DNA of 42,493 nt, from positions 1 through 42,493 of the forward strand of contig QEVN01000010.1 in the NCBI GenBank assembly GCA_003576795.1. Direction: 5' to 3'. Below, in pieces: positions 29,753 to 36,183 of this stretch. The translations under genes were made by a program, and so were the position numbers. Within the stretch, counting starts at the first letter, position 1. The number at the start of each line of letters is the position of its first letter. The DNA comes from Burkholderiales bacterium. Its GTDB lineage: Bacteria; Pseudomonadota; Gammaproteobacteria; Burkholderiales; Burkholderiaceae_E. The notes under the pieces were generated by a model. The model was given only the letters and a program-made list of their open reading frames with translations. It made no database searches and had not been told where the DNA came from.

Positions 29753-30690
29753 CAGCCGGCCATCGCCCATTCGGGACGCGGTGCCTCGGCGACGCGCAGG
29801 GCGCCGACCAGATCGACGGCGCGAGCAAGGCCGTGGCGCTGCAGGAATCCGGGCAGCGCATCGAGGATGTCGATCATCGTCGTCGGCCGAAGGAAGCTCG
29901 CGGTACCGACCTGGACCGCGGTCGCGCCCGCGAGCATGTACTCGATCGCATCCTCGGCCGTGGCGATTCCGCCGCATCCGACGATGGGCAGCGCGACGGC
30001 CCGCGCGCACTGATAGACCATCCGGAGGATGATCGGCTTGACCGCCGGCCCCGTGAGCCCGCCCATCACGTTGCCCAGCTTCGGGCGGAAGGTCTCGACG
30101 TCTATCGCCATGCCCAGCAGCGCATTGGCGACGACCAGCGCATCGGCGCCGGCCGACTCGGCGGCGCACGCGATCGTCGCGATGTCGCCGACATTCGGCG
30201 TGAGCTTCACCCACAGCGGCAGCGACGTCGCTCTTCGGATGCACGACACCACGTCCTCGGTGTCGCGCGCGACCATCGCGAAAGCCCGTCCATCCTGCTC
30301 CAGGTTCGGGCACGAGAGGTTCGCTTCGATCGCGTCGACGCCGGCAGCGGCGAGGCGCGCGGCAAGCGTGGCGAAGCCTTCCGCGCTGCCGGCGGAGATG
30401 CTCGCGATCAGCGGCGGGCGTCGCGCCGCGTAGAACGGCATCACCTGCGCGACGTAGTGTTCGGGGCCCTTCGAGGGGATGCCGATCGAGCAGAGCATCG
30501 CTCCGGTCGCCTCCGCAACGCGAGGCTGCGGGTTGCCGCGCCGCAGGTCGGGCGTGATCGTCTTGGTGACCAGCGCTCCCAGTTGATCGACGTCGATCAC
30601 CTGGGCCATCGTCTCGGCGAACGTGCCCGAGGCGGGCATCACCGGGTTGGCGAGCACGAGGCCGCCGCATCGAACCTGGAGATCTACCAC
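29752..30690 (-). CDS. dihydroorotate dehydrogenase 1B-like FMN enzyme, probably catabolic
   Basis: A 312-residue class 1 DHOD-fold flavoprotein. The general features are present: NPVMPASGTF, VTKTITPDLRRGNPQPR, the catalytic cysteine in NLSCPN, VKLTPNVGD, the FMN-phosphate part GCGGIATAEDAIEYMLAGA. Compared with true orotate enzymes, the pocket Asn of MLNAIGLQN is Cys here (MLCSIGIPS), and the Ser/Thr after the later Asn is Ala (ANALLGMAID). This suggests a substrate other than dihydroorotate. The partner subunit is encoded upstream with an overlap of 7 bp, and the GTG start at 30690 lies inside its end. Betaproteobacteria usually make orotate with the unrelated quinone-linked class 2 enzyme, which also points to a special role. 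Confidence 0.85.
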   Translation of the reverse strand: MVDLQVRCGGLVLANPVMPASGTFAETMAQVIDVDQLGALVTKTITPDLRRGNPQPRVAEATGAMLCSIGIPSKGPEHYVAQVMPFYAARRPPLIASISAGSAEGFATLAARLAAAGVDAIEANLSCPNLEQDGRAFAMVARDTEDVVSCIRRATSLPLWVKLTPNVGDIATIACAAESAGADALVVANALLGMAIDVETFRPKLGNVMGGLTGPAVKPIILRMVYQCARAVALPIVGCGGIATAEDAIEYMLAGATAVQVGTASFLRPTTMIDILDALPGFLQRHGLARAVDLVGALRVAEAPRPEWAMAG

Positions 30691-31487
30691 GACAGCGTCT
30701 CCCGAACGTCGAACACCGGTCCGTCGTGGCACACCCGTCTCGCCTCGGGACCCTCGCTTCCCTGGAACAGGCGCACGCAGCAATGGCACATTCCGATGCC
30801 GCACGCCATCTGCTGCTCGAGCGCCACCTGTCCCTCGATGGACAGCTCCACGACCAGCCGCCGCACGAGCTGCAACAGCCGGTCGGAGCCACAGGTGGCG
30901 ATCAGGTCGCATCCGTCGCGCTCGACCAGCACTCGAAGCCGCTCCTCCACGGAGGCGGGATCGGCACTGCCATCCTCGTCGGTGACGACCTGTACATGCG
31001 CCCCCACCGAGCGCAGATGCTCGACGGACATGACATGCGCCCGGCGTGCAGCCGAGAGCAGCGCGGTGACGCGAACGCCGCGTTTCGCCGCGGCCTCTGC
31101 CAGCGGCGCGAGCGTGGCCAGTCCGACGCCGCGGCCGAGCAGCACGACGTGCTGCAGGGACGGCGCGAGCCGGAAACCGCGGCCGAGCGGGCCGAACACG
31201 TCGAGCCGGTCTCCTTCCGACAGGCGCGCCAGCCCCTTCGTTCCGGTCCCGACGATCTTGTACAGGAACTCGATGCGACAGGCGTCGGGCACGACCCGAT
31301 ACACGCTCATCGGACGCCGCAGGAAGTGCGACCCCTCTCCGTTCCCCGGACACAGCAACTGGAAGAACTGCCCGGGGGCCGCCGCCAACGCCGCGGGGGG
31401 CGCAACGACGGCGAGATGTCGATAGCGGTCGTTGACGGGCCGGTTGAAGACCACTTCGCAAAGCGCGGACTGAATGAGTGCGGCCAT
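30684..31487 (-). CDS. PyrK-like FAD/2Fe-2S electron transfer subunit
   Basis: From the ATG at 31487 this is a 267-residue ferredoxin-NADP reductase family protein. It has the FAD motif LRRPMSVY, KIVGTGTKGLARL, the NAD-domain VVLLGRGVGLATLAPLA and a C-terminal 2Fe-2S site: CGIGMCHCC followed by Cys in RRVCHDG. That is the C-x4-C-x2-C-x(n)-C pattern of PyrK, which passes electrons between NAD and the FMN subunit. An ATG at 31517 with GGAGACAGA before it could give ten more residues, but it falls on the -10/operator of the promoter described at 31505-31545, so transcripts would start too late to include it. It is the first gene of the minus-strand operon. Confidence 0.85.
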   Translation of the reverse strand: MAALIQSALCEVVFNRPVNDRYRHLAVVAPPAALAAAPGQFFQLLCPGNGEGSHFLRRPMSVYRVVPDACRIEFLYKIVGTGTKGLARLSEGDRLDVFGPLGRGFRLAPSLQHVVLLGRGVGLATLAPLAEAAAKRGVRVTALLSAARRAHVMSVEHLRSVGAHVQVVTDEDGSADPASVEERLRVLVERDGCDLIATCGSDRLLQLVRRLVVELSIEGQVALEQQMACGIGMCHCCVRLFQGSEGPEARRVCHDGPVFDVRETLSW

Positions 31488-31504
31488 CCCGTTTTCGCCG
31501 AACA

Positions 31505-31545
31505 TCTGGTCGACCATTCTGTCTCCAGAATTCCGGAAGCGTCAA
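31505..31545 (-). promoter_or_regulatory. GntR-site promoter 1, for the reductase/dehydrogenase operon
   Basis: Read on the minus strand: TTGACG (31545-31540), 18-bp spacer, CAGAAT (31521-31516), with AATGGTCGACCAGA (31518-31505) overlapping the -10. The core TGGTCGACCA at 31507-31516 is a perfect palindrome. The same arrangement occurs at 32389-32430 and 36128-36168. From the end of the -35 to GTCGAC is 25 bp. A repressor bound there would block the -10, and the local GntR protein is the obvious candidate. Confidence 0.7.
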
Positions 31546-31612
31546 GACGATCCTGTCGACTGGAAAGGGCGCTGATCTGTACCATCCACCGTCCACACAA
31601 GCGGAGAACGCC

Positions 31613-32317
31613 TTGGGAACGACTGTCATCGGCAACGGCACCACGGGAGACAAAGGCACAGCGGCTCCCTCCGCGGTTCAGCGTGTCATCGACCTCGTTC
31701 TCGCCAGGATCCGATCCGGCGAATACGCGCCGGGACAGATCATCGTCGCGCGCGATCTGATGAGCGAACTGGGGCTGAGCAAGGCGCCCGTGCGCGAGGG
31801 GATCCACGTGCTGGTGGGCGAGGGCGTCATGGAACTGCTTCCGAACCGCTCGGCCCGGATCCGCAAGCTGTCGGCGATCGACATGATCGACTTCGCCGAG
31901 TTCTGGGCGGCGATCAGCGGCTTGAACATCCGCCTCGCGGCGCCGAAGCTCGAGCGCGCCGAGAACCGGGAGAAGGTCCGCAAGGCGCTCGATCGCATCG
32001 AGGCCACCGGACGCAACCGCGTTCCGTACGAATTCTTCATGGCCGTCGGCAACCTGCACTCGACGCTTGCCGGAATCGCCCAGAACCGCTTCATCCTCGA
32101 GTTCATGCGGGGTACCCATCTCGCGCATTTCTACCGCCATCTCGAACGGGGCTTCCCCGGCTCGTACTGGGACACGCACCTGTCGGCCTTCCGCCGGCTC
32201 GGGGAAGCGCTGGTCCAGGGCGAAGGCGAGCGCGCCCAGCGGGCCTACGCGAAACACATGCGCTGGGCCATCGGGTTGATGCGGCAGGGGGTGAGCACCG
32301 AGAACGGGGGCCGCTGA
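31613..32317 (+). CDS. GntR family transcriptional regulator with FCD domain
   Basis: From the TTG at 31613 (preceded by GCGGAGAACG) this is a 234-residue regulator. A winged helix N-terminus contains RIRSGEYAPGQIIVARDLMS and LGLSKAPVREGIHVLVGEGV. The C-terminal all-helical FCD effector domain follows, with the ligand/metal-type His residues in GNLHSTLAGIAQNRF, THLAHFYRHLERG and YAKHMRWAIG. An in-frame ATG at 31478 would extend the protein across the divergent promoter and the opposite gene, which is unlikely. It lies between two divergent operons that both carry the shared palindrome, so it most likely controls this island and may respond to the imported substrate. Confidence 0.88.
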   Translation: MGTTVIGNGTTGDKGTAAPSAVQRVIDLVLARIRSGEYAPGQIIVARDLMSELGLSKAPVREGIHVLVGEGVMELLPNRSARIRKLSAIDMIDFAEFWAAISGLNIRLAAPKLERAENREKVRKALDRIEATGRNRVPYEFFMAVGNLHSTLAGIAQNRFILEFMRGTHLAHFYRHLERGFPGSYWDTHLSAFRRLGEALVQGEGERAQRAYAKHMRWAIGLMRQGVSTENGGR

Positions 32318-32388
32318 TCGAGCGGCGCATCCCGCTTCCGGTTCGCGATCCGACGCCTGGCGACCCGCCGAGTTCGATCAGAAAGTCG

Positions 32389-32430
32389 TTGACAGAACGA
32401 CGACTTTGGTCGCAATAATAGTCGACCATT
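32389..32430 (+). promoter_or_regulatory. GntR-site promoter 2, for the TRAP transporter operon
   Basis: TTGACA (32389-32394), 19-bp spacer, AATAAT (32414-32419), and operator AATAGTCGACCATT (32417-32430) overlapping the -10. From the end of the -35 to GTCGAC is 26 bp. It differs at one base from the perfect palindrome at promoter 3. dctP begins 80 bp downstream. The rest of the 192-bp gap holds no gene. Confidence 0.72.
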
Positions 32431-32509
32431 TCGTCGTCAACGCATGTTGACGTTCCCGATTCGAACGACCCGGCCGCTTGTTTCCACGCAGTCGGAATAA
32501 GGGGAGACC

Positions 32510-33484
32510 ATGGATATGCGAACCGTGATTCGGGCAGTGATGGCAGCGGGGATCATCGGCGTTTCGCTCGCCCACGCGGCGGCCGAGGAAGTCACGCTGA
32601 AGGCGGTGAACGCCTTTCAGGAGGGAACCTATTTCGCCCGCAACTTCGAGGCCTTCGTGAAGAAGGTCAACGACGAAGGCAAGGGGATCCTGCAGATCCA
32701 CTATCTGGGCGGCCCGAAAGCGATGCCGGCGGCCGAGCATGGAACCGCCCTTCGGCGAGGCGTGATCGACCTGGCGAATTCGACGGCTTCGTACACGGCG
32801 AATCTCGTGCCGGAAGGCATGGCGTTGAGCTTCTCGCCGTTGCGCATGAACGAGCTGCGCAGAAACGGCGCCATGGACTACCTGAACGAGCTCTACCTCG
32901 AGAAAGGCCTGTACTACCTGGGCCGTACCGCCGAAGGCATTTCCTACCACGTATTCACGAACAAGCCTCCGAAGGGCATCGACCTCGGCGGACAGAAGCT
33001 TCGCTCGGCTGCGGTCTACCGCGACTTCTTCCAGGCGCTGGGTGCCACCACCGTGCAGACGGCGGCAGGAGAGGTCTACACCGCTCTCGAGCGGGGCGTC
33101 GTCGACGGATTCGGCTGGCCGCTGATCGGCATTTTCGACCTGGGGTGGCAGGAGAAGGTGAAGTACCGGCTCGATCCCGGCTTCTATTCCGTCGAGGTGG
33201 GAATGGTGATGAGCGCCAGCGCATGGAAGAAGCTCACGCCGGCTCAACGGGAGTTCCTGCAGAAGCAGGTGGGGGAACTGGAATCGGGAAACATCGCGCG
33301 AGCCGAATCCGACATCGCCAACGAGACGAAGCGGTTGCGTGAAGCGGGCATCGAGCCGATCACGCTGGGAGCCGAAGACGCGGCTCGCTTTCAGCGGACC
33401 GCTGCCGACACGGCCTGGGACGGCCTGGAGAAGCTCAGCCCGAAGCACGGCAGGAAGTTGCGCGAGCTGATGTCGGGCATGTGA
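32510..33484 (+). CDS. TRAP transporter substrate-binding protein (DctP family)
   Basis: A 324-residue periplasmic solute receptor. A Sec signal peptide covers about residues 1-24 (MDMRTVIRAVMAAGIIGVSL then AHAAAEE). The mature protein has the DctP layout: VTLKAVNAFQEGTYFARNFE at the start, the conserved LRSAAVYRDFFQALGATTV hinge region, and AGEVYTALERGVVDGFGW. Receptors of this family mostly bind organic anions through a conserved Arg; here Arg in KLRSAAV fits that role. The ligand is unknown. GGGGAGACC precedes the ATG. It is the first gene of a P-Q-M transporter operon under promoter 2. Confidence 0.92.
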   Translation: MDMRTVIRAVMAAGIIGVSLAHAAAEEVTLKAVNAFQEGTYFARNFEAFVKKVNDEGKGILQIHYLGGPKAMPAAEHGTALRRGVIDLANSTASYTANLVPEGMALSFSPLRMNELRRNGAMDYLNELYLEKGLYYLGRTAEGISYHVFTNKPPKGIDLGGQKLRSAAVYRDFFQALGATTVQTAAGEVYTALERGVVDGFGWPLIGIFDLGWQEKVKYRLDPGFYSVEVGMVMSASAWKKLTPAQREFLQKQVGELESGNIARAESDIANETKRLREAGIEPITLGAEDAARFQRTAADTAWDGLEKLSPKHGRKLRELMSGM

Positions 33485-33527
33485 GGCGGATAGCGAAGTC
33501 GAACGGCCTGCGGAAGACGAGCCCGCC

Positions 33528-34025
33528 ATGTGGGATCGCTTCCTCGCGTCGCTGGCGACGCTCGCCGCGCTGCTCATCGGCGCCGTGCTGGTTCTGGTGG
33601 GCTACGACGTGGTAGCGCGCAACCTCGCCCTGTGGAGTCCGGGCTGGGTCGTCGATGTAACCGAGTACGCGCTTCCGCTGGCGACATTGCTCGTTGCGCC
33701 GTGGCTGACACGGCGCAACGAGCACATCCAGATCGATCTCATCGTGTCCCTGCTCCCGCGGACCCATGCGCGCAGACTGGAACTGCTCGCGAGCCTCGCA
33801 TCCGCCGTGATCTGCGCGTTCATCGCGTGGTATGGCGCGAGCGTGACGCTCGAGGCATACGACACCCAGGCGCTGGTCATCAAGAACATCACGTTCCCGG
33901 AGTGGTACGTCTATGTACCGCTTCCGTTCTGCTTCCTGCTGTTGACGATCGAGAATCTGCGCCGGGCGCTGGGCAGATGGACGGCGCCTGCGAGCGCCGT
34001 CACGAGGCCGGGAACGAGCGCATGA
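33528..34025 (+). CDS. TRAP transporter small membrane subunit (DctQ family)
   Basis: A 165-residue membrane protein with four hydrophobic segments: about 7-29, 43-63, 84-107 and 125-145. The stretch NEHIQIDLIVSLLP after the second segment is typical for DctQ. It works with the large DctM subunit in sodium-driven uptake of the ligand delivered by DctP. It lies 43 bp after the receptor gene and overlaps dctM by ATGA. Confidence 0.92.
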   Translation: MWDRFLASLATLAALLIGAVLVLVGYDVVARNLALWSPGWVVDVTEYALPLATLLVAPWLTRRNEHIQIDLIVSLLPRTHARRLELLASLASAVICAFIAWYGASVTLEAYDTQALVIKNITFPEWYVYVPLPFCFLLLTIENLRRALGRWTAPASAVTRPGTSA

Positions 34026-35338
34026 CCTGGTGGGTGACGCTGCTGGTGCTGTTCGGCGCACTGACGGCATTGCTGTTCACCGGAATGCCGATCGCCTTCT
34101 CGTTCCTCGGCTTGAACATCGCGGGAGCGGTGCTGTTCTTCGGCGGAGCCGAAGGCATCGGCCAGGTGGTCCGCAACGGCGTCGGCGCGATCACGAATTT
34201 CTCGTTGACCCCCATTCCTTTCTTCATCCTGATGGGGGAGTTGCTGCTGCATTCGGGCGTGGCGATGAAGGCGATCGATGCGTTCGACAACGTGATCGGA
34301 CGCGTTCCCGGACGCCTTTCGGTGATCGCGGTGACCGCGGGGACCGTCTTCTCCGCGATATCGGGCTCGACGGTCGCGACAACGGCTCTCCTCGGCAGCC
34401 TGCTGCTGCCCCAGATGCTGAGGCGCGGGTACCACCCGTCGCTGGCCACCGGTCCGATCATGGCAATCGGCGGCGTCGATGCGTTGATTCCGCCTTCCGC
34501 GATCGCCGTCCTGATGGCCAGTCTTTCCGGCATCTCGATCTCCGGACTGCTGATTGCCGGCGTGATCCCCGGCGTGCTGCTGGCCTTGCTCTTCGTCGTG
34601 TACATCATCGTGCGGGTGTACATGGCCCCGGGGCTGGCCCCCGCCTTCGAGCCGCAGAAGCTGCGCGGCTGGATGAAATGGCGACCCGTGCTGGTGAACG
34701 TGACCCCGCTGGTCGCGATCTTCGTGCTCGTCGTGCTGGCGATGTCCGCCGGTTGGGCAACGCCGACCGAATCCGCCGCGCTCGGCGCGCTTGCCACCGT
34801 CGGGGTGTGCTTCGCGTATCGCTCGCTCAGTTGGGAGAACCTGGGCGTGTCGCTCGCCGGCACCGCGTCGATCTCCGGGATGATCCTTTTCATCATGCTC
34901 GGTGCGACCACGTTCTCGCAGATCCTCGTGTTCACGGGCGCAACCGACGGCATCGTCGCATTGGTGAGCGATTCGCAGCTCGCTCCCTGGGCGGTGCTCG
35001 CGACCATGCTCGCGATCCTCCTCGTGCTGGGGTGTTTCCTCGACCAGATCGCGATCCTGCTGATCACGCTGCCGTTCTACATGCCGCTCGTGCAGCTGCT
35101 CGGTTTCGACCAGATCTGGTTCGGCGTGCTCTACCTGATCTGCATGCAGCTGGGCCTCATCACGCCGCCGTTCGGGATGCTGCTGTTCACCATGCGCGGA
35201 GTCGCGCCGCCCGAAATCACCACGCGCCAGATCTATCGCGCCGTGGTGCCGTACGTCTGTCTCGGGCTGCTGATGCTGGCGCTCGTCGCTGCGTTTCCCG
35301 CCCTGGCGACCTGGCTGCCGGCCGCGCTGAAATCCTGA
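34022..35338 (+). CDS. TRAP transporter large membrane subunit (DctM family)
   Basis: A 438-residue transporter with about twelve membrane segments. Family motifs include FTGMPIAFSFLGLN, PIPFFILMGELLLHSG, FSAISGSTVATTALLGSLLLP, GGVDALIPPSA and LGLITPPFGMLLFTM. It moves the substrate with sodium ions together with DctQ and DctP. The ATG overlaps the DctQ stop. The transporter is complete, so the island probably imports its own substrate. Confidence 0.95.
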   Translation: MTWWVTLLVLFGALTALLFTGMPIAFSFLGLNIAGAVLFFGGAEGIGQVVRNGVGAITNFSLTPIPFFILMGELLLHSGVAMKAIDAFDNVIGRVPGRLSVIAVTAGTVFSAISGSTVATTALLGSLLLPQMLRRGYHPSLATGPIMAIGGVDALIPPSAIAVLMASLSGISISGLLIAGVIPGVLLALLFVVYIIVRVYMAPGLAPAFEPQKLRGWMKWRPVLVNVTPLVAIFVLVVLAMSAGWATPTESAALGALATVGVCFAYRSLSWENLGVSLAGTASISGMILFIMLGATTFSQILVFTGATDGIVALVSDSQLAPWAVLATMLAILLVLGCFLDQIAILLITLPFYMPLVQLLGFDQIWFGVLYLICMQLGLITPPFGMLLFTMRGVAPPEITTRQIYRAVVPYVCLGLLMLALVAAFPALATWLPAALKS

Positions 35339-35354
35339 ACGTGCAGCCCGAAAC

Positions 35355-35373
35355 GCGGCCGCAGGTCGGCCGC
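35355..35373 (+). terminator. GC hairpin between dctM and the racemase-like gene
   Basis: GCGGCCG (35355-35361) and CGGCCGC (35367-35373) form a perfect 7-bp stem with a five-base loop, 17 bp after the dctM stop. No T-run follows, so it may act as a partial terminator or an RNA-stabilising stem that lowers expression of the next gene. Confidence 0.35.
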
Positions 35374-35408
35374 CGGGGAGTTCGTCGCCGGACACGGAGA
35401 GCAAAGCC

Positions 35409-36131
35409 ATGGCGCAGGGAGTCGGCGGAAAGGCACGCATCGGACAGCTGTATCCCTCGGGCGGCCTGTGCGACCACGAAATGCAGCGGATGGCCCCCGA
35501 GGGCGTTCATTTCGTCACGACGCGAATGCCGTTTCGCAAGGCGGGCCTCGAGGACGACGCGGCTCTTGCGAGCAACGTGGAATTCCACGCGTCTCTTCTC
35601 GCCGATGCGCGAGTCGAACTGATCGCGTTCAATTGCACGGCCGCCAGCCTCGTCTGCGGCCCGAACGCCATCAACCGCCGTATCGAGGCAGCCACCGGCA
35701 TCCGTTCGGTCACGACGATCGAAGCGGTACTCGACGCGCTGAAGGCCGCCCGCATGCGGCGCTTCGCGCTGCTGACCCCGTATCTTCCCGAGGTCGTCGC
35801 TGCGGAAGTCCGGTTCCTGCAGGAATGCGGTCTCGAAGTCACGGCCACCGCAGGGCTGCCATGCGCGGACCCGGTCGAGCAGGGATCGATCGCGCCGGCC
35901 CGCTGGCGGGAGCTCGCCGGCGCGATTCCCATGCAGGGAAGCGATGGGCTGCTGATCAGCTGCGCGGGAATCCAGATCGCCGACGTCCTGGACGACATCG
36001 AAAGTGACCTGGGGCGCCCGGTGATCGCCAGCAACCAGGCGCTGCTGTGGACCTGCCTGCGCCTGCTGGATCTGCCCGACAGACCCTCGGGATTCGGCGC
36101 GCTTCTGGGCGGATCCTTCGATTCATCTTGA
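35409..36131 (+). CDS. arylmalonate decarboxylase / maleate isomerase-like (Asp/Glu racemase superfamily) enzyme
   Basis: A 240-residue protein of the Asp/Glu racemase superfamily. The two cysteines that act in maleate isomerases and hydantoin racemases are both present: Cys in IAFNCTAASLVCGP and Cys in LLISCAGIQIADVLDDIE. The sequence around the second (LGRPVIASNQALLWTCLR) resembles the AMDase/maleate isomerase group more than amino acid racemases. Possible reactions are cis-trans isomerisation of a ring-opened unsaturated acid or racemisation of a hydantoin-type carbon; the neighbouring HyuA/HyuB favours the second somewhat. It follows the TRAP genes by 70 bp and may be the last gene under promoter 2. 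Confidence 0.8.
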   Translation: MAQGVGGKARIGQLYPSGGLCDHEMQRMAPEGVHFVTTRMPFRKAGLEDDAALASNVEFHASLLADARVELIAFNCTAASLVCGPNAINRRIEAATGIRSVTTIEAVLDALKAARMRRFALLTPYLPEVVAAEVRFLQECGLEVTATAGLPCADPVEQGSIAPARWRELAGAIPMQGSDGLLISCAGIQIADVLDDIESDLGRPVIASNQALLWTCLRLLDLPDRPSGFGALLGGSFDSS

Positions 36132-36168
36132 CAGCCCGATTTTTGTGTAGCAAAAATGGTCGACCATT
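36128..36168 (+). promoter_or_regulatory. GntR-site promoter 3, for hyuA-hyuB-CoA transferase
   Basis: TTGACA (36128-36133), 18-bp spacer, AAAAAT (36152-36157), and the perfect 14-bp palindrome AATGGTCGACCATT (36155-36168) overlapping the -10. From the end of the -35 to GTCGAC is 25 bp, as at promoter 1. The -35 overlaps the stop of the racemase-like gene. hyuA begins 15 bp downstream of the operator. Confidence 0.78.
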
Positions 36169-36183
36169 CTGTAGGAAAGACCC

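Noticed and set aside
29752-31517. Housekeeping pyrDB-pyrK for pyrimidine synthesis
   Set aside because: Altered orotate pocket residues, catabolic neighbours, shared GntR operator, and the group normally uses class 2 PyrD.
31478-31612. Longer GntR protein starting at the ATG at 31478
   Set aside because: The extension would run through the divergent promoter and operator and the start of the opposite gene; its residues look unlike a GntR N-terminus.
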